A DNA stretch of 64,000 nucleotides from Jeotgalibaca porci (lineage in GTDB: Bacteria; Bacillota; Bacilli; Lactobacillales; Aerococcaceae), in the NCBI RefSeq assembly GCF_011299095.1, contig NZ_CP049889.1, positions 1,092,501 through 1,156,500 of the forward strand, written 5' to 3'. Below are positions 27,551 to 36,989 of this stretch, piece after piece; within the stretch, counting starts at the first letter, position 1, and the number at the start of each line of letters is the position of its first letter. The notes beneath the pieces were generated by a model, which saw only the letters and a list, made by a program, of their open reading frames with translations, was not told the origin of the DNA and made no database searches. Position numbers and translations under genes: made by a program.

Positions 27551-28375
27551 TTAGTTAAAAACTTCGCCATCCCACTCCCATTGATCGAAGTAAGCCATGT
27601 CTTCTTCGTCAATTTTGAAATTAAAGATTGCTGCGTTTTCGATGATACGGTCTTCATGTACCGATTTTGTCAAAGGTACATAGTCTTTTTGAACACAGTA
27701 ACGAAGTAGCAACTGCGCAACGGTTTTGTGGTATTTTTCAGTCATTTCTACTATTGCTTCATCTTCCAACATTTGTGGAATTGGGGAAAGTGGCGACCAC
27801 GCTTCAATAATCATGCCCGCTTCGCGACTCATTTTCACTGTTTCAGCTTGGTGAATACCAGGATGAACGCGAATTTGGTTAACCATTGGGGTAATACGGC
27901 AGTTTGGCAATAAGTTCTCTAAGTGTTTCACTTTGAAGTTACTTACGCCGATTGCTTTTAGTTTGCCGGCTTCGTAGGCTTCCTCAAGTGCACGCCATGT
28001 TTCGATGTTGTCTGTTTCCCAATCATCTTCGTGCCCTTTTACTTCTGGCCAGTGAATCAAAAATAAATCAAGATAATCTGTCCCCAAACGTTCTAATGAC
28101 TCGTCGATTGTGCGTTTGGCATTTTCGTAGCCGTGGTTATCATTATTTAATTTCGTTGTAAGGTAAATTTCTTCACGCGGTACGCCGCTTAGACGAATCC
28201 CTTCGCCAACTTCTGTTTCGTTGCCGTACATTTGGGCAGTGTCGATATGACGGTAGCCATGTTCAAGTGCCCATTTAACGCCATTTACACATTCTTTGGG
28301 ATCGTTATTGCGCCACGTTCCGTATCCAAGAACTGGAATGGTTTGGCCGTTTGCTAAAGTCATTGTCTTATTCAT
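27551..28375 (-). CDS. Aldo/keto reductase
   Basis: NADPH-dependent reductase of carbonyl compounds (2,5-diketogluconate/YvgN-type), cytoplasmic. 274 residues, a TIM barrel with the AKR signatures GYRHIDTAQMYGNE (Asp45 and Tyr50 catalytic region), Lys in TTKLNNDNHG, LIHWPE near 106, and the cofactor motif near PLTKSVHEDRI at about 232. Divergent from the cupin gene; specific substrate unknown. GGAGCGAGCAA-type ribosome site before ATG. Confidence 0.93.
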   Translation of the reverse strand: MNKTMTLANGQTIPVLGYGTWRNNDPKECVNGVKWALEHGYRHIDTAQMYGNETEVGEGIRLSGVPREEIYLTTKLNNDNHGYENAKRTIDESLERLGTDYLDLFLIHWPEVKGHEDDWETDNIETWRALEEAYEAGKLKAIGVSNFKVKHLENLLPNCRITPMVNQIRVHPGIHQAETVKMSREAGMIIEAWSPLSPIPQMLEDEAIVEMTEKYHKTVAQLLLRYCVQKDYVPLTKSVHEDRIIENAAIFNFKIDEEDMAYFDQWEWDGEVFN

Positions 28376-28511
28376 TTGCTCGCTCCTTCGTGATAGTTCT
28401 TTGTCTATTTTACCATAATCTCTCCTTGAACGTTACTAAAGCACTTTCATTTACTTTTACTCTTTAGCATTTTATAATCATTATTAAGTAATACTTGAGG
28501 AGGAATATGAA

Positions 28512-28934
28512 ATGTCAGTCGATGAAAAAGATTATGGTAAGAAACCGCATGTCGTCAATATTGAGGATTTAACTACCGGCAACGAGAACTATCGTACAAC
28601 GGTTTGGACGGGCCAAAAACTTCAAGTAACGGTGATGAGCATCCAGCCAAACGATGATATTGGCTTGGAAGTGCACCATGGAATCGACCAATTTATCCGG
28701 ATTGAAGAAGGAAAAGGTCTCTGTCAGATGGGGACAACCGAAGACAACCTCGATTTTGAACGTGAAGTGACCGACGATGATGCCGTTTTTGTTCCTGCAG
28801 ATATGTGGCATAACATCACCAATACTGGTGACAAACCGCTCAAGTTGTATACGATTTATGCCGGACCAGATCATGTAGCCGGAACTGTTCACCCCACCCA
28901 TCAGGACGCAAAAGACGATCCAAACGAGCATTAA
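28512..28934 (+). CDS. Cupin-domain protein
   Basis: Small metal-binding beta-barrel protein, often linked to sugar or stress metabolism; the substrate is unknown. 140 residues. Cupin motif 1 is recognisable as EVHHGIDQFIRIEEG (His in a G-x5-HxH-like context), motif 2 as VFVPADMWHNITNTGDKPLKLY. ATG with an AGGAGG site 8 bases away. Divergent from the aldo/keto reductase. A broken relative of this gene lies at 33157-33290. Confidence 0.85.
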   Translation: MSVDEKDYGKKPHVVNIEDLTTGNENYRTTVWTGQKLQVTVMSIQPNDDIGLEVHHGIDQFIRIEEGKGLCQMGTTEDNLDFEREVTDDDAVFVPADMWHNITNTGDKPLKLYTIYAGPDHVAGTVHPTHQDAKDDPNEH

Positions 28935-29100
28935 AACGAGGAGAGTGGGAAAATAGCTGTTAAAATTCGAATCTTCTAACGAATACCAGATCCGTAAGCT
29001 CCAAAAGTAGCAACAACCATGACAATGTGGATATCGGATTTGCCTTTTTGAGCACGTCATAGAGCAAAATCATCTAGCGAAAGCGAATGAAAACCTTCAA

Positions 29101-29130
29101 TAGAGAAGAAGTTAGTTAACTTCTTCTCTA
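29101..29130 (+). terminator. Terminator downstream of the cupin gene
   Basis: TAGAGAAGAAGTTA and TAACTTCTTCTCTA make a perfect 14-bp stem with a two-base loop, followed by TTTTATTTTA. It lies 170 bases after the cupin stop. Confidence 0.75.
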
Positions 29131-29243
29131 TTTTATTTTATATAATGAGTGGGTAGGAATATGACAGATATTTTGTTACAAGCAGCTTCTAGTTATAAGA
29201 CATTATCCCAGTAGCGATACTTTTTTATATTTGGAGATAAAAA

Positions 29244-29372
29244 ATGAAGAAAACAGCCTGGTTTGGTAGCGGCCCCCAAAAGTTAGAGGAACATCTAAAC
29301 TTTTGGGTTTTTTTCTATGGCATAGTCCCAATCCCTAATAGACTATCAGCTAAAATATCTTTACTAAAATAA
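29244..29372 (+). CDS. Possible small leader peptide (42 aa), doubtful
   Basis: ATG with a well-spaced GGAG site (TTGGAGATAAAAAATG) opens a 42-codon frame beginning MKKTAWFGSGPQKLEEHL. The frame runs straight through the terminator hairpin at 29275-29307. I recognise no family. It could be a leader peptide whose translation disturbs the hairpin, or chance. The gap 28935-29636 otherwise holds two terminators and a promoter, with no other gene. Confidence 0.3.
   Translation: MKKTAWFGSGPQKLEEHLNFWVFFYGIVPIPNRLSAKISLLK
29275..29314 (+). terminator. Terminator-like hairpin inside the small frame
   Basis: CCCAAAAGTT/AACTTTTGGG (10 bp, with AGA/TCT extending inward imperfectly) and seven Ts. No larger gene precedes it on this strand within 170 bases, which suggests attenuation or an orphan terminator. 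Confidence 0.75.
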
Positions 29373-29454
29373 AACACATCTAGATACATTCGCACTGCTC
29401 TATAGCTATCACCTTCTTATAAAAGAGGCTTATTTCACTCAAAATAAGAATAAT

Positions 29455-29483
29455 ATGACTCTCACTTTTATTTCTGATACAAT
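29455..29483 (+). promoter_or_regulatory. Predicted promoter of the second DEAD-box helicase
   Basis: ATGACT, 17 bases, TACAAT. It would give a leader of about 145 bases before the TTG start. The leader includes an AGACCG...CGGTCT inverted repeat (about 29531-29578). Confidence 0.4.
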
Positions 29484-29636
29484 AGGTCAGTCGCACTATT
29501 GCTTAGAAAAACTATATAACTTTTTTGATTAGACCGCTTTTGGAAAAAGAATGCGATTTTCGTATGCTAAATCGGTCTGACCTGAAATATATTCACAAAA
29601 ATAAAATGCATGTATAACATGTCCTAGGAGAACCAC

Positions 29637-30935
29637 TTGTTATTTAATGAATTAGAATTGAACCAACAACTATTGCGCGCCCTGAAAGAGGCAGGCTATA
29701 CGAAAGCCACACCTATCCAAGTGGATGCTATTCCGCATCTGATGAACAACGAGGACTTGTTAGGTTGTGCCCAGACTGGTACTGGGAAGACCGCTGCCTT
29801 TGCCTTGCCTATTATTCAAAATATTATAGAAGAACAAACAGCTGGAAAAGGTGCTATCAAAGCCTTAATCCTTGCTCCCACCCGTGAACTTGCCATACAA
29901 ATCGGTGATAGCTTACATACTTACGCTAAATACCTTCCACTAAGTATCCAAGTCATTTTTGGTGGTGTTTCCCAGAATCCTCAAACAGCTAAACTGAAAC
30001 GCGGAACGGATATCCTGGTCGCGACACCAGGCAGACTGTTGGATCTTATCGGACAGGGATTCATCAAACTAAATCAAGTTGATTTCTTCGTCTTGGACGA
30101 AGCGGACATGATGCTCGACATGGGGATGCTACATGATGTACGTCGTATTCTCCGCGAATTGCCTAAGAAACGTCAGAGTATGTTTTTTTCAGCAACCATG
30201 CCAAAAGAAATCGAAAAACTTGCGGGAACCATTTTAACAAACCCGGTTAAAGTAGTCGTCACTCCGGTTTCATCTACTGTGGAAGTTATTCACCAAAGTG
30301 TTTATCCAGTAGCCAAGGTCGACAAAACTAAGTTACTTATCCATCTCTTGAAGGATGAGCAGGTTGATCGCTCTCTCGTCTTCTCGAGAACCAAGCATGG
30401 GGCCAACAAAATCGTCAAAAAACTTCTACAGGCGGGCCTTTCAGCCGAAGCGATTCATGGTAACAAGTCTCAGACTGCACGTCAGCGCGCTTTGGAAAAC
30501 TTTAAGACCAAGAAAACCCGTGTTCTTGTAGCGACAGATATCGCAGCTCGTGGGATTGATGTACCTGAACTTTCTCATGTCATCCTATATGATTTGCCTG
30601 AAGTTCCGGAAACCTATGTTCACCGTATCGGCCGTACTGGACGTGCAGGACTCGGTGGAAAAGCTATCTCTTTTTGTGATGAGACAGAATCAGACTTATT
30701 GCGTGACATTGAAAAACTTATTCAGGTGAAAGTTCCAGCAGTGAAGGATCACCCTTATCTATTGAAAGAAGGCACTAAAGCTCCTGCACAACAGACTAAA
30801 AAAGCAGGTGCGGCGCGCAATAATAGCACACGCGCCAAAAAGCCACAAGGTTTAAGAGGCGGTCAAAAAACTGCACAAAGACCGCACGCACAAACGAAAA
30901 AAGTAAGTAATGCAGCTGGTCGAAAAAGTCGATAA
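29637..30935 (+). CDS. DEAD-box RNA helicase
   Basis: ATP-dependent RNA helicase, probably in RNA turnover or cold adaptation. 432 residues, TTG start with CTAGGAG 6 bases before. Q motif TPIQ, motif I AQTGTGKT near 46, Ia PTRELA, II DEAD (VLDEADMMLD), III SAT, VI HRIGRTGR near 332. The C-terminal ~60 residues are lysine/arginine/alanine-rich and low-complexity, a usual RNA-binding tail. It lacks the DbpA domain, so it is not a copy of the dbpA gene in this window. Shares a terminator with the convergent pyruvate oxidase gene. Confidence 0.9.
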   Translation: MLFNELELNQQLLRALKEAGYTKATPIQVDAIPHLMNNEDLLGCAQTGTGKTAAFALPIIQNIIEEQTAGKGAIKALILAPTRELAIQIGDSLHTYAKYLPLSIQVIFGGVSQNPQTAKLKRGTDILVATPGRLLDLIGQGFIKLNQVDFFVLDEADMMLDMGMLHDVRRILRELPKKRQSMFFSATMPKEIEKLAGTILTNPVKVVVTPVSSTVEVIHQSVYPVAKVDKTKLLIHLLKDEQVDRSLVFSRTKHGANKIVKKLLQAGLSAEAIHGNKSQTARQRALENFKTKKTRVLVATDIAARGIDVPELSHVILYDLPEVPETYVHRIGRTGRAGLGGKAISFCDETESDLLRDIEKLIQVKVPAVKDHPYLLKEGTKAPAQQTKKAGAARNNSTRAKKPQGLRGGQKTAQRPHAQTKKVSNAAGRKSR

Positions 30936-30975
30936 ACGAATATTGCAGTACTCTACTTGTAATTATTTCACTACT

Positions 30976-31016
30976 AAAAACGCCACCACCCATTAAAATG
31001 GATGGTGGCGTTTTTT
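30976..31016. terminator. Bidirectional terminator, helicase/pyruvate oxidase
   Basis: AAAAACGCCACCA and TGGTGGCGTTTTT form a long stem with a short AT-rich loop between two convergent genes, with T/A runs on both sides. Confidence 0.9.
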
Positions 31017-31034
31017 AGATTGTATACCAGAAAA

Positions 31035-32816
31035 TTACTTAGCTACCTTAGATTCAAGGCCTTCAGCTAGCAAGAATGCACTAAATGGAATTAATTCTTC
31101 AGCTTCATATTTTTCTTTGTAAGCTTTGATTTCTTCTTCGCTGTAGAAGGCAGGGTCTAACTTCAATGTTTCTACTGGAATTGGACGATCTTTAGTTATT
31201 TTAGCATCGATTAAAACCGTTTTACCTTCTTTGTTAGCTTTAACAGCTTCCGCCATTACTCGGTCCATGTCTTCGATACGGCTTACTGTGAAACCAACAG
31301 CTCCTTGTGCTTTGGCAATCATAGCGTAGTCAACGTCTGTAAATTCAGTACCAAACGTATTTGAGTTTGTATCTTCATATTTATTCTTGATGAAGCCATA
31401 CTCAGTGTTTGTGAATACCACGTTGATAACTGGTAGATCGTAACGTACGTTTGTAACGATATCTTGGTAGTTCATTGAGAACGCACCGTCACCAGCTAAG
31501 TTCCATGCTTGACGATTAGGGTAAACTTTCTTCGCAGCAATACCACCTGGTAATGCAATACCCATAGTCGCGAATAATGGCGACGTTCTCCACATGTTCT
31601 TAGGAGTCATATGTAAATGACGAATAGATGTTTGAGTTGAGTTACCAACGTCGATAGAGTAAATAGCATCTTCATCCGCGTACTTGTTGATTGCATTGTA
31701 CACTTGGTAAAGTTGTAGGTCTCCACTTTCTTTTGTTTCTAATTTCGTCATGTACTCACGCCAGTTTTGAATGTTTTTCAAGTTAGCGTTCCACCAAGCT
31801 GATTCTTCAACTGGAGCTACTTTTTCAAGTAATAAGTTAACTGCTTCTCCAGCATCTCCAAGAATTGCAACATCAGCATTGTGACGTTTACCTAGCATTG
31901 CTGGGTTGTTGTCAATTTGGATGAAGTTTTCAATGTTTGCGAATGTATTTTCTACTTCAGCAAACGGGAAGTTTGATCCAACGAAAAGAACAGTGTCCGC
32001 TTCTTTGATTGTTTCGTTAGCAGGTTTCCAACCAACACGGTAAGTAGAACCAGCTAAAGCTTCATAGTCATATTCGAATGTTTCGTAGTTTTTACCCGTT
32101 ACAATTACTGGAGCTTTCATTAAACGAGATAATTCAGTTACTGCAGGGCCGTGTCCCATAGTTCCAATACCTGCATAAATAACAGGACGTTTAGAATTAT
32201 TTAACACTTCAACTGCTGCGTCAATATCTGCTACATTAATTGGTGAAGAAGTATAATCACGGAAGCTGTGAGCTGTAGAGTAAAATGCATCTACATCGAT
32301 TTCTTTGAAACCGAAATCTCCAGGTACTTCTAATACTGCTACTCCGCGTTTAGCGATAGCCGTGCGGATTGCTTCGTCAATTAATTTTGGTAATTGTTCA
32401 GCATAAGCTACACGACGGTTGTAAACTGCGATGTTAGCAAACATTGGATTTTGGTTTAATTCTTGGAAAGCATCTAAGTTTAATTCTCTTTGTGGACGAG
32501 AACCTAGAATAGCTAATACGGGTGTATTATCCATTGCAGCATCGTAAAGGCCGTTGATTAAGTGAGAAGCACCAGGTCCACCTGATCCAACACATACACC
32601 TAATTTGCCACCAAATTTCCATTGCATTACTGCTGCCATTGCTGCAACTTCTTCATGCTTAACTTGAAGGAATTCAATATTTGTTTCTTCTTGTTCGCCT
32701 AAAGCTTCCATTAAAGGAGCTAATGTACCTGAAGGAATACCGTAAATCGTCTCAATTCCCCAATCAGCCATAACTTTTAGTGAAGCTGTACTAACTTTAG
32801 TCTTTCCATGTGTCAT
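31035..32816 (-). CDS. spxB: Pyruvate oxidase
   Basis: Converts pyruvate, phosphate and oxygen to acetyl phosphate, CO2 and hydrogen peroxide; uses thiamine diphosphate and FAD. 593 residues, the usual SpxB length. [15 protein letters not shown] and [13 protein letters not shown] near the start carry the catalytic Glu; [20 protein letters not shown] and the central FAD domain ([17 protein letters not shown]) follow; the TPP motif begins [11 protein letters not shown] near 437. The very close resemblance of these segments to streptococcal SpxB separates it from acetolactate synthase. Aerobic growth should yield peroxide. AAGGGGATTATTAGA site before ATG. Confidence 0.94.
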   Translation of the reverse strand: MTHGKTKVSTASLKVMADWGIETIYGIPSGTLAPLMEALGEQEETNIEFLQVKHEEVAAMAAVMQWKFGGKLGVCVGSGGPGASHLINGLYDAAMDNTPVLAILGSRPQRELNLDAFQELNQNPMFANIAVYNRRVAYAEQLPKLIDEAIRTAIAKRGVAVLEVPGDFGFKEIDVDAFYSTAHSFRDYTSSPINVADIDAAVEVLNNSKRPVIYAGIGTMGHGPAVTELSRLMKAPVIVTGKNYETFEYDYEALAGSTYRVGWKPANETIKEADTVLFVGSNFPFAEVENTFANIENFIQIDNNPAMLGKRHNADVAILGDAGEAVNLLLEKVAPVEESAWWNANLKNIQNWREYMTKLETKESGDLQLYQVYNAINKYADEDAIYSIDVGNSTQTSIRHLHMTPKNMWRTSPLFATMGIALPGGIAAKKVYPNRQAWNLAGDGAFSMNYQDIVTNVRYDLPVINVVFTNTEYGFIKNKYEDTNSNTFGTEFTDVDYAMIAKAQGAVGFTVSRIEDMDRVMAEAVKANKEGKTVLIDAKITKDRPIPVETLKLDPAFYSEEEIKAYKEKYEAEELIPFSAFLLAEGLESKVAK

Positions 32817-33045
32817 TCTAATAATCCCCTTTGATTAAATTCACCATTATAAACGCAAATATTATTTTAACACTTCTAGTTGAAGAATCAAAATAAAAAA
32901 CCCACTAAAATGCATTTATAAGAAGATATCCACAAATTACCAACCTAATCTAACGCGTATTTTTTATTTCTAACCGCTGTTTCATTTTCGGCAAAAACTG
33001 TTTTTCATTTTACTGTTTTATTTTTTGATATATTCAAATAATATA

Positions 33046-33086
33046 AACCCTATCAAACCGCATGAGCGAATACGTTTGATAGGGTT
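33046..33086 (+). terminator. Orphan hairpin upstream of the cupin remnant
   Basis: AACCCTATCAAAC and GTTTGATAGGGTT form a perfect 13-bp stem with TTTTG after it on the plus strand. No intact plus-strand gene precedes it; it may be left over from a lost gene. Confidence 0.55.
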
Positions 33087-33156
33087 TTGTAAAAATAAAA
33101 GCTGCCAATTATTCCGCAGTTATTCTAATATCGGTTTTCCAGCTGCATTTCATAAA

Positions 33157-33290
33157 GGCGGCGAAAAACTTCAAGTAACGGTGATGAGGATGCCGTTTTT
33201 TCCTGCAGATGTGTGGCATAACATCACCAATACTGGCGACAAACCGCTGAAGATGTATATGGTTTACGCCGGACCGGACCACATTAAACA
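33157..33290 (+). pseudogene. Remnant of a cupin gene
   Basis: Two blocks match the cupin gene at 28512: AAAAACTTCAAGTAACGGTG (matching 28615 onward) and CCTGCAGATGTGTGGCATAACATC onward (matching 28795 onward), encoding PADVWHNITNTGDKPLK. About 160 bases between them, including the metal-binding motif 1, are deleted, and both ends are missing. There is no proper start. The gap 32817-33336 between spxB and mnmG otherwise contains only the spxB upstream region, an orphan hairpin and the mnmG terminator. Confidence 0.85.
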
Positions 33291-33330
33291 AAAATATCCA
33301 CGCCACAAATTTTGTGACATGGATATCTTT
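33290..33330. terminator. Terminator of mnmG
   Basis: ATATCCACG-CCACAAA pairs with TTTGTG-CATGGATAT (one or two mismatches), bordered by As on the left and TTTTT on the right, just behind the mnmG stop. Confidence 0.7.
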
Positions 33331-33336
33331 TTATCT

Positions 33337-35229
33337 TTATTTAACCAAAGAAAACTTCCCACTTTGCACATGGACCATCAAAACGGAAATATCCGCTGGG
33401 TTTACCCCACTGATCCGGCTTGCTTGCGCAATTGTTTCAGGTTGAATTTTCTTCAATTTTTCTTTAGCTTCGTTGGCAATGCCGTTAATGGAATCATAAT
33501 CGATATTCTCTGGAATACGTTTCTCTTCCAAACGTTTTAGCTTTTCTACTTTACTATAGGCTTTATTAATATACCCATCGTATTTAATTTGAATTTCAAC
33601 TTGGCGTGTCACGTCACTTGAAAGCGGCTCTTCTAATGGCGCGAATGGATATAGACTGTCGTAGTCCAACTCCGGACGTTTTAGTAAATCAGCGAACAAG
33701 AAACCATCACGTAATTGAGTAGAGTTCTTTTCTGCCAAGAATGCTTGTAGTTCTGCAGTTGGTTTCAGACGAATGCCTTTCAAGCGTGCAATCTCTGCTT
33801 CTACGGCAGCTTGTTTGTTGATAAATGCTTGATAACGCTCGTCAGACAATAGGCCGATATCGTGTCCAATTTCAGATAGACGCATGTCCGCATTATCATG
33901 ACGTAAGATTAAACGGTATTCCGCGCGTGATGTCAGCAAACGATATGGCTCCAAAGTACCTTTCGTTACTAAATCGTCGATCATAACGCCGATGTAACCA
34001 TCACTTCGTTTCAAAACAAGTGGTTCTTTTCCTTGAACGGTTAATGCAGCGTTGATACCCGCCATCAAACCTTGCCCAGCTGCTTCTTCATAACCGGATG
34101 TTCCGTTCATTTGACCCGCTGTAAACAGGTTTTTAACGATCTTCGTTTCCAAAGATGGACGCAATTGATGCGGTTTAACGACATCGTACTCGATTGCATA
34201 ACCCGTACGCATCATTTTTGCATTTTCTAAACCAGCGATTGAATGCAGAACCGCTTCTTGTACTTCTTCGGGTAAAGAAGAGGATAAACCTTGGACATAA
34301 ACCTCTTCAGTATTGCGGCCTTCAGGCTCCAAAAATAATTGGTGACGCGGCTTGTCGCTGAAACGTACGATTTTATCTTCAATAGATGGACAGTAACGTG
34401 CCCCTACCCCTTCAACGATTCCGGTAAACATCGGTGCGCGGTGAAGGTTATCGCGGATAATTTGATGCGCTTCTGGTCCTGTATAGGTCAACCAGCAGGA
34501 CAATTGGTCTTTCAAATAATCTTCATCTTTTGAGGTAAAACTAAAGTGATTCGGTGCCTCATCTCCGGGTTGCTCTTCCGTTTGAGAGTAATCAATAGAA
34601 GAAGACAAGATACGCGGTGGCGTACCTGTTTTGAATCGTGCCAAATCAAAGCCATGCTCCAACAAGCTTTCTGATAACTTAATAGAAGGCTGGGAGTTAT
34701 TTGGACCGGATGAATACTTCAATTCACCGATGATAATTTGACCACGTGATGACGTTCCTGCCGTCAAAATAACGGCTTTACTGTGATAAATCGCACCGGT
34801 ATGTGTAATCACACCTTGAACGGTTCCATCTTCTACGATTAGTTCATCAACAATCCCTTGGCGTAATAACAAGTTCTCTTGTTTTTCCAAGGTTTTTTTC
34901 ATTTCATGCGCATAGTCATTTTTATCTGCCTGCGCACGCAACGCTTGAACAGCCGGACCTTTCCCCGTGTTCAACATCCGCATTTGGATATACGTTTTGT
35001 CAATATTACGACCCATTTCGCCGCCCATCGCATCAATCTCACGCACGACGACCCCTTTAGCCGGGCCCCCAATGGAAGGATTACATGGCATAAACGCAAC
35101 CATGTCTAAATCAATTGTTACTAATAATGTGGATTGTCCCATACGCGCTGCTGCCAAAGCCGCTTCCGAACCGGCATGCCCTGCACCTACGACAATGACA
35201 TCAAAGTTGCCTGCTTCATAATGCTTCAT
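33337..35229 (-). CDS. mnmG: tRNA uridine 5-carboxymethylaminomethyl modification protein MnmG (GidA)
   Basis: FAD enzyme that with MnmE modifies U34 of tRNAs. 630 residues. Dinucleotide-binding motif [17 protein letters not shown] at about 14-30, PSIGGPAKG near 50, the family signature [10 protein letters not shown] near 375, and a C-terminal helical domain that contacts MnmE. It is 27 bases downstream of mnmE. GAAAGGAAAGACACA site before ATG. Confidence 0.97.
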   Translation of the reverse strand: MKHYEAGNFDVIVVGAGHAGSEAALAAARMGQSTLLVTIDLDMVAFMPCNPSIGGPAKGVVVREIDAMGGEMGRNIDKTYIQMRMLNTGKGPAVQALRAQADKNDYAHEMKKTLEKQENLLLRQGIVDELIVEDGTVQGVITHTGAIYHSKAVILTAGTSSRGQIIIGELKYSSGPNNSQPSIKLSESLLEHGFDLARFKTGTPPRILSSSIDYSQTEEQPGDEAPNHFSFTSKDEDYLKDQLSCWLTYTGPEAHQIIRDNLHRAPMFTGIVEGVGARYCPSIEDKIVRFSDKPRHQLFLEPEGRNTEEVYVQGLSSSLPEEVQEAVLHSIAGLENAKMMRTGYAIEYDVVKPHQLRPSLETKIVKNLFTAGQMNGTSGYEEAAGQGLMAGINAALTVQGKEPLVLKRSDGYIGVMIDDLVTKGTLEPYRLLTSRAEYRLILRHDNADMRLSEIGHDIGLLSDERYQAFINKQAAVEAEIARLKGIRLKPTAELQAFLAEKNSTQLRDGFLFADLLKRPELDYDSLYPFAPLEEPLSSDVTRQVEIQIKYDGYINKAYSKVEKLKRLEEKRIPENIDYDSINGIANEAKEKLKKIQPETIAQASRISGVNPADISVLMVHVQSGKFSLVK

Positions 35230-35256
35230 TGTGTCTTTCCTTTCTATACATTCCTT

Positions 35257-36648
35257 TTATTTACCTAAACAGAATTGACTAAATAACTGTGTTAATAATT
35301 CATCTTGTACCGTATCTCCGGTAATTTCGCCCAATAATTCCCATGCATGTGTAAAGTCAATTTGAACCAGATCCACCGGCATATCCGCCTCAATCCCGCT
35401 CAATACCTCTTCCAATGCAGCAACGGTATCGTTTAACAAAGCAATATGGCGGACGTTTGAAATGTACGTAGCATCCTGTTCACCCGTTTCACCAGCAAAG
35501 AACATCTCCGAAATTTGTTTTTCCAATAAATCCAAGCCGACTTGCTCCAGCATTGAAGTCGAAATAACCTTCTCAGGTTCGCTCCAGTTCGCCAAATCAG
35601 CTGGCGTTACTCTTGCTTCTAAATCGCTCTTATTCAAGAGAATAATACGGTTCATCTGTTGCGATGCTTCCAGTAATGCAATATCTTCTGGACTCAACTC
35701 TTCGCTTTGGTTCAATAAAAGTAAAATTAAATCCGCCTCTTGTAATGCTTTTCGGCTGCGTTCTACACCGATTCGCTCAACCACATCTTCCGTTTCACGA
35801 ATTCCGGCTGTATCAACCAGCTTCAATGGCACGCCATTCACGTTTACGTATTCTTCAATTGTATCGCGGGTTGTTCCGGCAATATCCGTTACAATCGCTT
35901 TTTCTTCCCGAATTAAACGGTTTAACAAGCTTGATTTCCCAACATTTGGACGCCCGATAATTGCTGTTTCCAGACCTTCACGCAAAATCTTTCCTTGTTT
36001 AGCTGTGTGCAGTAATTGCTCCACATGGCCTTTTACTTCTTTTGTCTTTTCCTTTAAGAGCTTCGTTGTTACTTCTTCAACATCGTCATATTCCGGGTAA
36101 TCAATGTTTACCTCGACTTCTGCCAATGTATTCAAAATAATTTGGCGGATGTTACGGATTAAGTTGGATAAATCACCGTCCAATTGACGCAAAGCGACAT
36201 CCATCGCCCGGTCCGTTTTCGCCCGAATCAAATCCATCACGGCCTCGGCTTGGGATAAATCGATTCGCCCATTTAAGAAAGCGCGTTTCGTGAATTCACC
36301 GGGTTCCGCCATCCGTGCGCCATTTTGCAGAATCGCCTGCAACAGACGATTGACGCTCACAACACCACCGTGGCAGTTAATTTCAACGACATCTTCACGG
36401 GTAAATGTCTTCGGTGCGCGCATAACACTCACCATTACTTCATCAATCATTTCGTTCGTTTTTGGATTGTAAATATGTCCATAGTTAATCGTGTGGCTGG
36501 CTACATCTGCCAAACGCTTTGACCCTGCTTGGTAGAGACGGTCGACAATCGCGACTGCGTCATCTCCGCTCAATCGGACAATCCCGATCGCCCCTTCTCC
36601 TGGTGGCGTTGAAATAGCAGCAATCGTATCAAATTCAGTAATATTCAA
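35257..36648 (-). CDS. mnmE: tRNA modification GTPase MnmE (TrmE)
   Basis: GTPase partner of MnmG in tRNA wobble-uridine modification. I choose the TTG at 36648 (giving [13 protein letters not shown]) because GGAAGGAG lies 9 bases before it and inside the longer open frame; 463 residues is the usual length. G1 [12 protein letters not shown] near 222, G3 DTAGI, G4 NKSD are visible, and the C-terminus ends CLGK, the conserved cysteine motif that contacts formyl-folate chemistry. Preceded by a promoter and an attenuator-like hairpin. Confidence 0.95.
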   Translation of the reverse strand: MNITEFDTIAAISTPPGEGAIGIVRLSGDDAVAIVDRLYQAGSKRLADVASHTINYGHIYNPKTNEMIDEVMVSVMRAPKTFTREDVVEINCHGGVVSVNRLLQAILQNGARMAEPGEFTKRAFLNGRIDLSQAEAVMDLIRAKTDRAMDVALRQLDGDLSNLIRNIRQIILNTLAEVEVNIDYPEYDDVEEVTTKLLKEKTKEVKGHVEQLLHTAKQGKILREGLETAIIGRPNVGKSSLLNRLIREEKAIVTDIAGTTRDTIEEYVNVNGVPLKLVDTAGIRETEDVVERIGVERSRKALQEADLILLLLNQSEELSPEDIALLEASQQMNRIILLNKSDLEARVTPADLANWSEPEKVISTSMLEQVGLDLLEKQISEMFFAGETGEQDATYISNVRHIALLNDTVAALEEVLSGIEADMPVDLVQIDFTHAWELLGEITGDTVQDELLTQLFSQFCLGK

Positions 36649-36689
36649 TGAAACGCACTCCTTCCTCATTTTGTTTAATTTTGCGCATC

Positions 36690-36738
36690 AAAAAAGTGCC
36701 CACTCCACCCCTTGGCTTTTGGGGTGGTTAAGCACTTT
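36690..36738 (-). terminator. Terminator-like hairpin in the mnmE leader
   Basis: On the minus strand CCACCCC/GGGGTGG forms the inner stem and AAAGTGC/GCACTTT the outer stem, separated by an interior loop, followed by six Ts. It lies between the mnmE promoter (36788-36816) and the gene, so it can stop mnmE transcripts early. Confidence 0.75.
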
Positions 36739-36787
36739 GACTGCGTCACACGTATATATGTAATTAGTTGATTTTTGATTCTCAGAA

Positions 36788-36816
36788 ATTATACAGTGTC
36801 TGTTGACCAATTGCAA
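36788..36816 (-). promoter_or_regulatory. mnmE promoter
   Basis: Minus strand TTGCAA, 17 bases, TATAAT. The leader to mnmE is about 130 bases and includes the terminator-like hairpin. Confidence 0.7.
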
Positions 36817-36877
36817 GCACTAACAATTAAACTTTAATAATAAATCGCAATTTTGTCATATCATTTACCATTCTAGA

Positions 36878-36886
36878 TGGTATAAT
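36878..36886 (+). promoter_or_regulatory. Predicted extended -10 promoter of treR
   Basis: TGGTATAAT, a perfect -10 with an upstream TG, about 100 bases before treR. No good -35 at the right distance. A near-palindrome TATACAACGTTGATATA (about 36938) lies in the leader and could be a regulator site. Confidence 0.45.
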
Positions 36887-36989
36887 ACTGAGCAATGCTT
36901 TATAGATTGAACTGTGGTAAGATAGCAGTGTGAAAGCCTATACAACGTTGATATACTAGTAAAATATATCTAATAAGGAGTTCATTTCC

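Noticed and set aside
29161-29214. 17-codon frame MTDILLQAASSYK
   Set aside because: Ribosome site is too close to the ATG and the frame stops quickly; may be a remnant but cannot be assigned.
29244-29314. Insertion sequence end or transposon remnant
   Set aside because: The hairpin has a T-run typical of a terminator; there are no paired terminal repeats or transposase fragments.
33025-33540. 171-codon plus-strand frame as a gene
   Set aside because: It begins in non-homologous sequence, crosses a cupin remnant and continues antisense into mnmG; only the cupin-like middle is meaningful.
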